Source of the DNA: Comamonadaceae bacterium
GTDB taxonomy: Bacteria; Pseudomonadota; Gammaproteobacteria; Burkholderiales; Burkholderiaceae_C
DNA length: 64,000 nt
Reading direction: 5' to 3'
Assembly: GCA_947372865.1 (NCBI GenBank)
Contig: CANBVJ010000004.1
Coordinates: 42,460 to 106,459 of the forward strand
Shown: piece by piece, positions 27,726 through 36,361 of the stretch
Layout of the letters: each line of letters starts with the position of its first letter
How positions within the stretch are numbered: the stretch's first letter is position 1
Program-made: the position numbers and the translations under genes
Notes under the pieces: model-generated
What the model saw: only the letters and a program-made list of their open reading frames with translations
Told to the model about the DNA's origin: nothing
Database searches by the model: none

Positions 27726-28979
27726 ATGACCCATCCGCTGCCGGGCACACTCGGCATTGATTTCGGCACGTCCAATTCGGCGGTCTCCTGGGCTGCGCCC
27801 GGTGGCTCGGCCCGCCTCATTCCCCTGGAGGGCGCGGCGCTGGCCATGCCCACGGCGGTGTTTTACAACAGCGAAGACCTGAGCACCCACTTTGGCCGCG
27901 ACGCCGTCACCCAGTACCTGGAAGGCACCGAAGGGCGCCTGATGCGCTCGCTCAAAAGCCTCTTGGGCAGCCCGCTGCTGCTGGAGACGACCGAGGTGAA
28001 CCACCGGCAGATCAGCTTTCAGGACATCATCGCCACCTTTTTGGCCACCTTGCGGGAGCGCGCAGCGCAAACCCTGGGCAGCGCACCCAGGCGCGTGGTG
28101 ATGGGCCGGCCCGTGCATTTTGTGGACGACGACCCTGCGCGCGATGCGCTGGCGCAGGCATCCTTGCAGCAGGCAGCGCAAGCGGTGGGTTTTGACGAAG
28201 TGGCGTTCCAGTTGGAGCCGATTGCGGCGGCGCTGGACTACGAGCGGCGCCTCGCCCGCGAGAGCACGGTGCTCGTGGTGGACGTGGGCGGCGGCACATC
28301 CGACTTCACCGTGGTGCGCCTGGGCCCACAACGCATGCTGCAGCCCGAACGCCGCCACGACGTGCTGGCCACCAGCGGTGTGCATATTGGCGGCACTGAC
28401 TTTGACCACCAGCTCAGCCTGGACTTGGTGATGCCGCTGCTGGGTTTGCACCACCTGGGGCCCCAGGGGCGCGAGGTACCCAGCCGCATCTTTTTTGAAC
28501 TCTCGACCTGGCACCTGATCAACTGGTTGTACCAACCACGCGCCCTCGCGCAGGCGCAGGCCTTGTGGACCAACTACGCTGACCGCCATCTGCACCAGCG
28601 CCTGATGCAAGTGCTGCAGCAGCGCCAGGGCCACCGCCTGGCGCACGATGTAGAACAGGCCAAGATCCGCTGCTCCGAGCGCAATGGCGACGCGGCGCTG
28701 GATTTGTCCTACGTCGAGGCCGGCCTGAGCACGCCGATGACCGTGCGCGCCATTCAAGACAACTTGCAGGCCCTGCTGGCGCGAACGGTGGCCTGCGCAC
28801 GCGAATGCGTACAGCGTGCAAGCCTGGGCCCGCAAGCCCTGGACGCCATCTACCTGACCGGCGGCTCCTCCGCACTGCGGCCGTTTCAGCAGGCCTTGCA
28901 AGCCGCATTTGTGGGCGTGCCGCTGGTCGAGGGCGATCTGTTTGGCGGCGTCGCCTCGGGCCTGGCCTACAGCAGCTAA
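27726..28979 (+). CDS. Hsp70-family ATPase, YegD-like (no substrate-binding domain)
   Basis: The 417-residue protein has the actin/Hsp70 nucleotide fold: phosphate loop 1 GIDFGTSNSAVSW (10-22), a second phosphate loop VVDVGGGTSDFTVV, and the adenosine motif LTGGSSALRPFQ. It stops after the nucleotide-binding domain and lacks the beta-sandwich substrate-binding domain of DnaK, as in YegD-type proteins. The ATPase may act on particular partners rather than as a general chaperone. It lies between an LRR kinase and a putative oxygenase on the same strand, the latter starting 4 bp after its stop, which implies a shared transcript. Confidence 0.9.
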   Translation: MTHPLPGTLGIDFGTSNSAVSWAAPGGSARLIPLEGAALAMPTAVFYNSEDLSTHFGRDAVTQYLEGTEGRLMRSLKSLLGSPLLLETTEVNHRQISFQDIIATFLATLRERAAQTLGSAPRRVVMGRPVHFVDDDPARDALAQASLQQAAQAVGFDEVAFQLEPIAAALDYERRLARESTVLVVDVGGGTSDFTVVRLGPQRMLQPERRHDVLATSGVHIGGTDFDHQLSLDLVMPLLGLHHLGPQGREVPSRIFFELSTWHLINWLYQPRALAQAQALWTNYADRHLHQRLMQVLQQRQGHRLAHDVEQAKIRCSERNGDAALDLSYVEAGLSTPMTVRAIQDNLQALLARTVACARECVQRASLGPQALDAIYLTGGSSALRPFQQALQAAFVGVPLVEGDLFGGVASGLAYSS

Positions 28980-28983
28980 GCGT

Positions 28984-29721
28984 GTGCCCTTGAACGACGC
29001 TACACACCGCCCGCCCACGGCGTATTACTGGAGTGGCGAGGCCCTGCGCAGCCGCAGCGTGAGTGACACCGTGCTCTGGGGCACCGTGGACGTGCCCACG
29101 CCCCCTGCCCGGCTGCTGGCAGACTGGCACCGAGAAACCTCTGAGCGCATCGGTCTGGAGGCCGGCGATGTGGAGGTTTTGCCACTGGCGCGGGCGCGCA
29201 TGCGCTGGCCGGATTACCCGCGCTGCGTGCAAGCGGTGCGCGACTGGACGCGTGCGCGCGGTTTGCAAGAGGTGATCGCCTCCAGCGAGGTGGCGCTGAT
29301 GGCCTGCCGGGGCGCAAAGTACCACCACGACGGCGCGCAATACGCAGGCGCGGCGTTTTGCAATCTCTTTTTGAGCGTAGACCAGGGGCTGGACCTGCAT
29401 TTTGCGCAGACCGGCCAACGCATCCCCCTGGTCAAAGGCAGGGTAGTGGTGTTTGATACCGGCCAGCCGCACGCTGTCATCGCGCGCCACCGCAGCGGCT
29501 TTTGTCCGGCGGACTTTCCGACCGGGCCGGCATTTACCCAGATATTTCTGACCTGGGAACTGCCCATCGAGAACGCGCTGGTGGCGCAGGCACTGGGCAT
29601 CGCCTTTGACACCGACCCCGCGACCGCCTTGCAACTCGACCATGCGCAGGTCTGGCCCACAGGCGCACCGGCTGGCGTGTGTCCGCAGTCGGGCCAGTGG
29701 CGCGCGCCAGACCCCGCCTAG
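28984..29721 (+). CDS. Putative Fe(II)/2-oxoglutarate-dependent oxygenase-like protein
   Basis: I do not recognise a named family for this 245-residue protein. The start is a GTG at 28984 (or TTG at 28990), directly after the Hsp70 stop; the longer frame overlaps Hsp70 and is rejected. Its central region carries H114-x-D116 in a YHHDGAQY segment, hydrophobic beta strands, then VKGRVVVFDTG followed by H163 and R168/R170. HxD...H with a downstream Arg is the metal- and 2OG-binding pattern of Fe(II)/2OG dioxygenases, so this is a candidate protein or small-molecule hydroxylase. Close coupling to an Hsp70-like ATPase suggests a joint task. Confidence 0.6.
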   Translation: MPLNDATHRPPTAYYWSGEALRSRSVSDTVLWGTVDVPTPPARLLADWHRETSERIGLEAGDVEVLPLARARMRWPDYPRCVQAVRDWTRARGLQEVIASSEVALMACRGAKYHHDGAQYAGAAFCNLFLSVDQGLDLHFAQTGQRIPLVKGRVVVFDTGQPHAVIARHRSGFCPADFPTGPAFTQIFLTWELPIENALVAQALGIAFDTDPATALQLDHAQVWPTGAPAGVCPQSGQWRAPDPA

Positions 29722-29942
29722 GGCCCAAACTCTTTAGGTCCGGCCCAGGGCCGAACGCAGCACGCCGGTTTTTGCATGTGGCGACACATGCTGTGACTCG
29801 CGTCAGTTTGTAGTGACACGCCCGGTGACCCTCCACACGGCATTCAAACCGGTATGCGCGACGCTGTGCCCAGGCCGCACGAATGTGCGTGTGACCTGGT
29901 CTTTGTTCATTACAAATTTTTAAATCAGTGGAGGTATTTACC

Positions 29943-31610
29943 ATGAACCAATCACCCATGTTTGAAGGCCGCAAAGCGCGGCGACCCCTGGGCCATTTAT
30001 GTCGCCGACTGGTCCACGCCGTAGCGGCGCCCTTGTTGGTGGCGGCGATTGGCGTATCGCCTGCCTGGGCGATTCATGACGATGGGCTATTCGAGCTCGA
30101 TGGCAATGCACTTAGTGATGCGTCCGTGCCGGGGGACGACTGGAGCACGTTCTATCCCACAGTGCCTCCAGGCACGCGCGCCACCGGCATCATTGCGGAC
30201 ACTGTTCCGGCGGTTTTCCGCGGCGGCTCCAAGGACACCGACGACATCAGCAACTGGCGGTATGACCTGGGGGCGTCTCCGCCCAAGGATGACATCGTTC
30301 ACGCCTACGCGGTGGGTTACTCGGCCACAGCGCCTGGCACGGCCGGCGACTTGATGGTATTTTTCGGTGCGGACCGCAAGGCGTTCTCGGGCACGGCCAG
30401 TCTGGGCTTCTGGTTTTTCAAGCAGCAGATCGTCCGCAATGACGCGACCCACCGCTTTGTAAACGCCGCCACCAACGCGCCTGCCACGCACACGGAAGGA
30501 GATGCGCTGGTGGCCTTTGAGTACACCAATGGCGGCGCCGTCACTGGCGTCAGGGTCTACAAATGGCATAACAACGCGCTGGTGCTCGACGCGAATGTGG
30601 GCCTGGCCGCGACCGACAAAGTCGGTGTGTTCTGCGACCCATCCGACCACATTTGCGGCTCGACCAACAGTGGCCAAATTACGCTACCTACGGGTGAAAC
30701 GGTGGAAGCCGGGCAGTTTTTTGAGGGTGGAATCAACATCAGCAAACTCGTTGGGCAGGACTATTGCTTTGCGTCTTTCATGGCCACCAGCCGCTCGTCA
30801 GATACGACCAATGCCTCTGTCAAAAACTTCTTATTAGGGAACTTCCCGGTGTGCCACATGACGGTGACCAAGACCTGCGACACCAGTGAATACCAGGCGG
30901 CCAGCGACACGGTGCTGTTTACCGTCAAAGGCGCAATCGTCAACGATGGCGGTGGACCATTAACCAACCTCTCGCTGGTCGACAGCCCGGCTTTCAACGC
31001 CGGCACCCTGCAATACTATGCCTGCGACGCGGGTGGTCAACCGGGCGGCTCGCCCATCACGCTGCCGGGTTCACTGGCGGTAGGGGCCTCGGTTTGCTAC
31101 CGGGGAAAGTACACCTCCAGCACCTTGTCCAAGTACGACGAAGTCACGGCCAGCGCCAATACGGGCTTTAGCACCTTGACGGCGACCGCGCACACCACCT
31201 GCACTGGCACCGCACCTTCGAGCGGCCTGTCGGTGACCAAGAACTGCGATCTGGATTTGGTCCAGCAAAGCGGTCAACTCGGGGTCAAGGTCAACTTCAG
31301 CGGCTCGGTGACCAATGAGGGCGGTGTCACCTTGAAGAACGTGAGCGTGTGCGAAACGCACGAGGGGGCGAGCACCTGCAATGCGACGATCAACGTCGGC
31401 GACATGGCGCCGGGCGCCGTGGTTCCCTACAGCGGCAGCTACATGCCAAGTCTGGCGTTGAATTCCGGTGGCACCTCGACCCTGACAGAGCCCAAGAACG
31501 CGGTGTTCAAAGACCTGGCCAAGGCCACCGGAACATTGCCGGCGATTTTGGGTGGGACTACCGTCACTTCGTCTTCGAAAGAGGCCACTTGCACCCTGTG
31601 CGCGCCATGA
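29943..31610 (+). CDS. Secreted protein with beta-sandwich (DUF11-like) repeats
   Basis: The 555-residue protein starts at ATG 29943 behind GGAGG. A Sec signal peptide with a basic n-region and a hydrophobic core ends at about residue 39 (SPAWA, then IHDDG). The mature part begins with a roughly 270-residue domain rich in Asp, Gly and aromatic residues, followed by two repeats that start MTVTKTCDT and LSVTKNCDL and carry SxTNEGGVxLxNxSxxDS-like strands plus paired cysteines, like DUF11 adhesin-type domains. No LPxTG, autotransporter or PEP-CTERM ending is seen, so it is probably released or loosely attached. Function unknown. The 221 bp upstream contain no gene. Confidence 0.78.
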   Translation: MNQSPMFEGRKARRPLGHLCRRLVHAVAAPLLVAAIGVSPAWAIHDDGLFELDGNALSDASVPGDDWSTFYPTVPPGTRATGIIADTVPAVFRGGSKDTDDISNWRYDLGASPPKDDIVHAYAVGYSATAPGTAGDLMVFFGADRKAFSGTASLGFWFFKQQIVRNDATHRFVNAATNAPATHTEGDALVAFEYTNGGAVTGVRVYKWHNNALVLDANVGLAATDKVGVFCDPSDHICGSTNSGQITLPTGETVEAGQFFEGGINISKLVGQDYCFASFMATSRSSDTTNASVKNFLLGNFPVCHMTVTKTCDTSEYQAASDTVLFTVKGAIVNDGGGPLTNLSLVDSPAFNAGTLQYYACDAGGQPGGSPITLPGSLAVGASVCYRGKYTSSTLSKYDEVTASANTGFSTLTATAHTTCTGTAPSSGLSVTKNCDLDLVQQSGQLGVKVNFSGSVTNEGGVTLKNVSVCETHEGASTCNATINVGDMAPGAVVPYSGSYMPSLALNSGGTSTLTEPKNAVFKDLAKATGTLPAILGGTTVTSSSKEATCTLCAP

Positions 31611-31718
31611 TCTGCCCTTGATCTGGTGAGCCACCCAAGCCGCGCGGGCCGACGGAAATACACCGTCCCTGCGGGCTTGGGCCCCTTGTCCTCTTAGGCA
31701 ATCTTGGAAAAAAATACC

Positions 31719-32255
31719 ATGGCCATTGTTTACCAATCCCGCTGGAAATCCCCGATGCTGGTGGCGCTTGCGTGCGCTGCGGTGCTTGTCGTGGCCTACG
31801 CCGCCTGGTCGGCCTGGAGCGAGCCGACGCCCGGCGCAGCACCGTCGTCGCTTGCTTCGCAGGCCTGGGGCGGCCGTGACGGCGCGCGCGCCGAACCGGT
31901 GGAAGAGTCGCCTTTTGCAGGCGGCGCCCATGGCGCTTCGCCGGGCAGCTTGACCGGCATTTGGGTCGGCGCCATTGACACGGGAGCCGGTAAGCGGCTG
32001 CAATTCAGCCTGAACCTGCGCGAGGCGGAGGGTGAATTGAGCGGCACAGCGCGCTTTCCCATCGGCGAAGTTGGTATCGAATACGGCAAAGTCCTTGGCA
32101 CGCAAGTTTCCTTCACCACGCGTCACCGGCTGTCGGCCACGGGCCAGCCATTGCTGACCCAGTTTGCCGGACAGCTGTCTGCGGGCATGCTCCAGCTCAG
32201 CATGGTGTCCGAGGGCGTTGAGAGCCGTTTGACGCTCAAACCCTTTCCTGGTTAG
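31719..32255 (+). CDS. Membrane-anchored protein of unknown function
   Basis: The 178-residue protein has one N-terminal transmembrane or signal-anchor segment (about 15-35), a low-complexity Ala/Ser/Gly-rich linker, and a C-terminal beta-rich domain of about 95 residues starting at LTGIWVGAIDTGAGKRLQFSL. That domain has the alternating pattern of a small beta-barrel, but I cannot name a family. It follows the secreted repeat protein by 108 bp on the same strand and may be its partner. ATG 31719 is used; a TTG five codons upstream is possible. Confidence 0.6.
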   Translation: MAIVYQSRWKSPMLVALACAAVLVVAYAAWSAWSEPTPGAAPSSLASQAWGGRDGARAEPVEESPFAGGAHGASPGSLTGIWVGAIDTGAGKRLQFSLNLREAEGELSGTARFPIGEVGIEYGKVLGTQVSFTTRHRLSATGQPLLTQFAGQLSAGMLQLSMVSEGVESRLTLKPFPG

Positions 32256-32294
32256 CCCTGTGGTGCTGGGCCTGTGCAGTCCGGCGCGCGGTGT

Positions 32295-32822
32295 CTACGG
32301 TCCCCGCTGCAAGCGGATGCGGTCAAACTGCAAGTGGTGCATGAACTCCCGCAAAATCAGCAAGGCCGCGGCGAATTGCGGGTCTTCGGGCGGGTCCACT
32401 TGGGACGCGGGCCGGCCTTCGGCGCGGGCCGCAAGCTGATTGAACAGCCCTTCGACGTCTTCAATCGTCAGCGCGCTGGTCACCGCCTGCGACCCGCTCA
32501 CCATGGTGGCCATGGCGTGAAGCCGTTCATCGGTCGAATACAGCAAGGCGCCTGTGGGAATGACGGCCCGGGCACGGCTGACTTCGTCCTCCACGACCAT
32601 GATGGCGGTTTCAATCTCCAGCGGCGACGGCGGACGATGTTTGAAAAAATCTGCGGCGGTTCGGACCGCGCCTATGTTCAGCGCCAGCACCTGCGCGGGT
32701 TCGGCGCCCGTGCCAGATGCAAGGCTGGTCTGGGCGTCGCCAATGTGCAAATACACGATCGGATGCGCTGGCGCCGTCGTGCGGCGAACCTTGGCGTAGC
32801 TTTGGCGCAGGACGTCCGTCAC
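32295..32822 (-). CDS. Conserved protein of unknown function downstream of the carboxylesterase
   Basis: The frame is open further upstream into the esterase gene, but the credible start is the GTG at 32822, which has AGGAG seven bases before it and sits one base after the esterase stop. The 175-residue product has no signal peptide or membrane segment. It alternates strands and helices (IVYLHIGDAQTSLASG, VLALNIGAVRTAADFF, LEIETAIMVVEDEVSRAR) in a way that recalls a nucleotide- or sugar-binding fold, but no motif is firm enough for a name. The tight spacing makes an operon with the esterase likely. Confidence 0.6.
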   Translation of the reverse strand: MTDVLRQSYAKVRRTTAPAHPIVYLHIGDAQTSLASGTGAEPAQVLALNIGAVRTAADFFKHRPPSPLEIETAIMVVEDEVSRARAVIPTGALLYSTDERLHAMATMVSGSQAVTSALTIEDVEGLFNQLAARAEGRPASQVDPPEDPQFAAALLILREFMHHLQFDRIRLQRGP

Positions 32823-32823
32823 T

Positions 32824-33525
32824 TCAGTCTCCTGAAACGACGCCTTGCAACCAGGACACAAAGTCCGCCTGCATCGCAGCGCTGATTCCATGGTCTATGG
32901 GGTAGCGCCGGCTCAGGTGCGCAACACCCAAGTCCCCCAGCAGCTGCTCTGAGCGCTGCGCCCAGACCACTGGCAGTTTGCTGTCGTATTCGCCGTGCCC
33001 GATGAAGGCGCGCAGGTTTTTCAACTGTGCCGCGTCGGCCAGATGCGGTTTGAGTTCGGGCAGGATTCGCCCCGACAAGATGGCAAAACCTGCGACGAGG
33101 GCGGGGGCGCTGAGCGCAACGCTGGCGCTCATGATGCCGCCCTGACTGAACCCGGCAATCACCGTTTTTTCGGGCGCGATGTGGTGGGTCTGCTGGAGCT
33201 GCGCTACAAATCGGAGCAAGGTCTGGCGGCTTTGCTCCGCCTCGGCCTCAACAATCACCGGCCCGGCGCTAGAGAAGTTCACCCGAAACCACGCGTATTG
33301 CCCCGCGCCCAATGTGAGCGGACCGCGCGGCATGACCACCAAAGTTTCGGGACCCATCCCCTGGGTCAGGTTAGCAAGGTCGGTCTCGTTGCCGCCCACG
33401 CCGTGCAAAAGTACCGCCAACGCCTTGGGCTGGGTCGGCTGCGCTTGATTCGCCACAAACGTCAACGCAAAGTCTGTGCTCGAACGCACCTGGGCCAGGT
33501 CGGCGCCGGTTGTGGTGACTTTCAT
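32824..33525 (-). CDS. Phospholipase/carboxylesterase-type alpha/beta hydrolase
   Basis: The 233-residue protein has the carboxylesterase type 2 pattern: VLLHGVGGNETDL (oxyanion region), VVMPRGPLTLG, the nucleophile elbow GFSQGG, the acid in GHGEYDSKLPV and the late H in YPIDHGIS. Small cytosolic esterases of this family act on short-chain or lysophospholipid esters; the physiological substrate is not evident. It is the first gene of a likely two-gene run with the 32295-32822 gene. Confidence 0.9.
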   Translation of the reverse strand: MKVTTTGADLAQVRSSTDFALTFVANQAQPTQPKALAVLLHGVGGNETDLANLTQGMGPETLVVMPRGPLTLGAGQYAWFRVNFSSAGPVIVEAEAEQSRQTLLRFVAQLQQTHHIAPEKTVIAGFSQGGIMSASVALSAPALVAGFAILSGRILPELKPHLADAAQLKNLRAFIGHGEYDSKLPVVWAQRSEQLLGDLGVAHLSRRYPIDHGISAAMQADFVSWLQGVVSGD

Positions 33526-33803
33526 GGTTTTATTCCTTTGGTTTGCCTGAAGGTACCGCTTGCAAACACGGCAAGGGCCGGACTGCGCAGGGCTCAGAGT
33601 CCATGAAATGGACTTTATTGCAAACCTGGGGAAAGATAAATACAGCGCCAGAGGATTGATTGTCTCAACGGAAGGATCAATGCACGACCTTCACGCCTTC
33701 GCTTCAATCTGGGCGCGCAGCGCCTCCAACCCGGCTTGCGCGCCACCGCTTTGGCAGCGCGCAAGGAATCTCGCCAGCCATTGCGGCTGGCGGATAAGCC
33801 CAA

Positions 33804-34286
33804 TTAGCGGGCTTTGGAGGATTTGGCAGCAGGGGACACGGACGCGGCCATGGCGGCGCCTTTTTCCATTGCCGAGTCAATTGCGTTTTCAGCGGTGGAA
33901 GCGGCTGCCTTGAGGTTCTTGGCCACAGAGGCAAAGGCCTCGGGCTGGGGATGGGCTTTTTCAACGGCGTCCACCGTGCTGTGGAACTGGCCAAAGCTCA
34001 GGGAGGTCGCGTCTTTGAGGTTTTTGGCAAACATGGCCATGCCGGCTTCGGCGGATTCCTTCATGATGGCAAAGGCGGCCTGGGGGTCCTTGATGCCCTT
34101 GATGGACTCCACCGTCTGGGTAATGGCGCTTTGCGCCGCAGCGGCCTGTTGTTGGGCCAGATCAGCCCAGGCTTTCAAGTTATCCTGGGCGGGCTTGACG
34201 GCGTCTTGCACAGCAGCCGGGTTGAACTTGGGCGCCGATTCCGACAGGGTTTTTGCGATGGCTTCAAAGGGGGTGTTCTTGAACAT
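33804..34286 (-). CDS. phaP: Phasin family protein (PHA granule-associated)
   Basis: Phasins coat polyhydroxyalkanoate granules and control their number and size. The 160-residue product begins at ATG 34286 behind AAGGA and shows the phasin pattern: NTPFEAIAKTLSESAPKFNPA, a heptad-rich helical core with LKAWADLAQQQAAAAQSAITQTVESI and AMFAKNLKDATSLSFGQFHSTVDAVEKAHP, and an Ala/Lys-rich end. A longer frame to 34436 has no family character. It is divergent from the PHA synthase across 249 bp. A 17-nt motif at 34303-34319 recurs before the PHA depolymerase gene. Confidence 0.93.
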   Translation of the reverse strand: MFKNTPFEAIAKTLSESAPKFNPAAVQDAVKPAQDNLKAWADLAQQQAAAAQSAITQTVESIKGIKDPQAAFAIMKESAEAGMAMFAKNLKDATSLSFGQFHSTVDAVEKAHPQPEAFASVAKNLKAAASTAENAIDSAMEKGAAMAASVSPAAKSSKAR

Positions 34287-34302
34287 GGTGGTCCTTGGTG
34301 TA

Positions 34303-34319
34303 AAAAATGTTGCAGTGCA
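34303..34319 (-). promoter_or_regulatory. Motif shared with the PHA depolymerase promoter, upstream of phasin
   Basis: Read towards phaP, the sequence is TGCACTGCAACATTTTT, ending about 16 bp before the ATG and just ahead of its ribosome site. The identical 17 nt occur at 49328-49344 in the same position relative to the depolymerase start. The GCA/TGC-rich core recalls sites of PhaR, the PHA-responsive repressor of phasin genes; that link is inference. Confidence 0.65.
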
Positions 34320-34535
34320 GCAATTGTCAACCAAATATCCCGCCTGTGCCTGTTTCAATGAAGAATAAATTGCAAATAGGCAATTCCGGCGGTCACGCTG
34401 GCACCGACCGCCGACAAACCGTCGGGTAAAGCACATTCACCATAGCTTGTGACTTGGATCAGCGGCAGGCGTGCCACCCGTCGGCACAATAAATCGTCCA
34501 GTTCGAGGCGTTTGTGTGCAAGGAGTTTGTGTCAA

Positions 34536-36278
34536 ATGGTGAATGTTCCTGTGCCGCAGCACGACAAGCCCGGCCATCCCTTGGACCGTTGGGCACACGT
34601 ACAACTCTCACCCTTGGGGCGCGGCGTATCGACGGCGGCGCTGTGCATTGCGTTCAACGACTGGGCGACGCACCTGTCGCACAACCCCGGTGAGCAGCTT
34701 GAACTGGCAAAGAAGACCTGGCAAGGGTTTCAACAACTTGTGGCCTACGTTCCACGCTCAGTGCAAACGCCCTGCCCACCCTGCGTGAAGCCCATGGTAC
34801 AAGACCGGCGCTTCAGCAGCGAGGCCTGGAACACCTGGCCGTTTAACGTCATCAGCCAGTCGTTCCTGACGACACAGCAGTGGTGGCAGGATGCCACGAC
34901 GAACGTCCGGGGCGTGTCCGGCCACCACGAGGAGGTGGTCAGTTTCACGGTGCGGCAGATGCTTGATGTTGTTTCGCCTGCCAACTTTGTTTGGAGCAAC
35001 CCGGAAGTCCTAGAGCGTGCCGCAAATACAGGCGGTCTGAGTCTCTGGCGCGGTCTTCAGAATTGGATTCAGGACGCGCAAAAGCTCAATGCAGGTGTCT
35101 CGCCACAGCGAAGCGATGCATTCCAGGTCGGAAAAGATGTGGCCACCACACCGGGCAAGGTGATTTACCGCAACAGCCTCATTGAGCTCATTCAATACGG
35201 GCCAACGGGCCAGGAGGTCTTTCCCCAGCCCGTTCTCATCGTCCCTTCTTGGATCATGAAGTACTACATCCTGGACCTCTCGCCCAACAACTCCCTGATT
35301 CGCTACTTGGTGGATCAGGGGCACACGGTTTTTACGATTTCGTGGAAAAACCCCCAATCGGATGATCGCGATCTGGGCATGGAGGACTACCTGCGCTTGG
35401 GAATCATGGATTCGCTTGACGCAATCACCAAGGTGGTGCCAAAACAAAAAATCCATGCGGTTGGCTACTGCCTTGGCGGCACGCTGCTCACCATGGCGGC
35501 CGCAGCCCTGGGTCGCGACGGCGACAAACGCCTGGCCACCATTTCGCTGCTGGCGGCGCAAACCGACTTTACCGAGCCGGGCGAGCTTGAGCTGTTCATT
35601 GATGAAAGCCAGGTTGCTTACCTCGAAGATATCATGTGGGACCAGGGCTATCTGGACATCAAACAGATGGCGGGCGCTTTTCAGCTCATGGGCTCCAGCG
35701 ATCTGGTGTGGTCCAAGGTGTTGAAGGATTACCTTTTGGGTGAACGCGCCACCGTCACCGACCTCATGGCCTGGAACGCTGACGGGACGCGTCTGCCCTA
35801 CCGCATGCATTCTGAATATTTAAGGCGCATGTTTTTGCACAATGACTTGGCCAGTGGTCGCTACACGGTAAACGGCAAGTCCATTGCCCTGCTTGATATC
35901 AAATGTCCAATTTACTGCCTTGGCACGGAGCACGACCATGTCGCACCCTGGCGCTCTGTGCACAAACTGCACCTCTTGTCCGACGTGGAACTGACCTTCT
36001 TGCTGACCTCGGGTGGCCACAATGTGGGAATCGTGAACCCACCCGGAGTTGCCGGGCGTAGCTTCAGAGTGCTTACCCGAAAGCACGATGGCAATTACCT
36101 TGATCCGGACGCATGGCTGCAGACCGCACCACGCCATGAAGGGTCCTGGTGGCCGAACTGGGCCGCGTGGTTGCAAGCCCATTCTGGAGACCCGCACCCA
36201 GCGCCCGCCATGGGAGCCCCGACGCAAGGCTTGGCGCCTATCTGCGAGGCTCCTGGCACCTATGTGTTGCAGGAATGA
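34536..36278 (+). CDS. phaC: Poly(3-hydroxyalkanoate) synthase, class I type
   Basis: The 580-residue enzyme polymerises hydroxyacyl-CoA into PHA on the granule. It has the PhaC N-terminal domain (about 90-200: DRRFSSEAWNTWPFN) and the alpha/beta-hydrolase domain with the lipase-like box GYCLGG containing the catalytic C312, the Asp in GTEHDHVAPW, and the His in SGGHNVGIVNPPG. ATG 34536 has AAGGAG ten bases before it; the longer frame is rejected. No phaA or phaB is nearby, so monomer supply must come from elsewhere. Its sequence departs from the R. eutropha-type PhaC in spacing and in the N-terminal 80 residues, which suggests a second-type (PhaC2-like) synthase. Confidence 0.93.
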   Translation: MVNVPVPQHDKPGHPLDRWAHVQLSPLGRGVSTAALCIAFNDWATHLSHNPGEQLELAKKTWQGFQQLVAYVPRSVQTPCPPCVKPMVQDRRFSSEAWNTWPFNVISQSFLTTQQWWQDATTNVRGVSGHHEEVVSFTVRQMLDVVSPANFVWSNPEVLERAANTGGLSLWRGLQNWIQDAQKLNAGVSPQRSDAFQVGKDVATTPGKVIYRNSLIELIQYGPTGQEVFPQPVLIVPSWIMKYYILDLSPNNSLIRYLVDQGHTVFTISWKNPQSDDRDLGMEDYLRLGIMDSLDAITKVVPKQKIHAVGYCLGGTLLTMAAAALGRDGDKRLATISLLAAQTDFTEPGELELFIDESQVAYLEDIMWDQGYLDIKQMAGAFQLMGSSDLVWSKVLKDYLLGERATVTDLMAWNADGTRLPYRMHSEYLRRMFLHNDLASGRYTVNGKSIALLDIKCPIYCLGTEHDHVAPWRSVHKLHLLSDVELTFLLTSGGHNVGIVNPPGVAGRSFRVLTRKHDGNYLDPDAWLQTAPRHEGSWWPNWAAWLQAHSGDPHPAPAMGAPTQGLAPICEAPGTYVLQE

Positions 36279-36361
36279 AGGTCTTGGCATTTACTTTTCA
36301 TGAGAAAGCGGGGGCTGTGCATTGCCTGCGTAAACTCGGCGCCTTTGCCACGCCGCCCCTC

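Noticed and set aside
30090..30677. A 196-codon frame opposite the secreted repeat protein
   Set aside because: The forward frame has a signal peptide, a good ribosome site and Cys-paired repeats; the reverse frame shows no feature.
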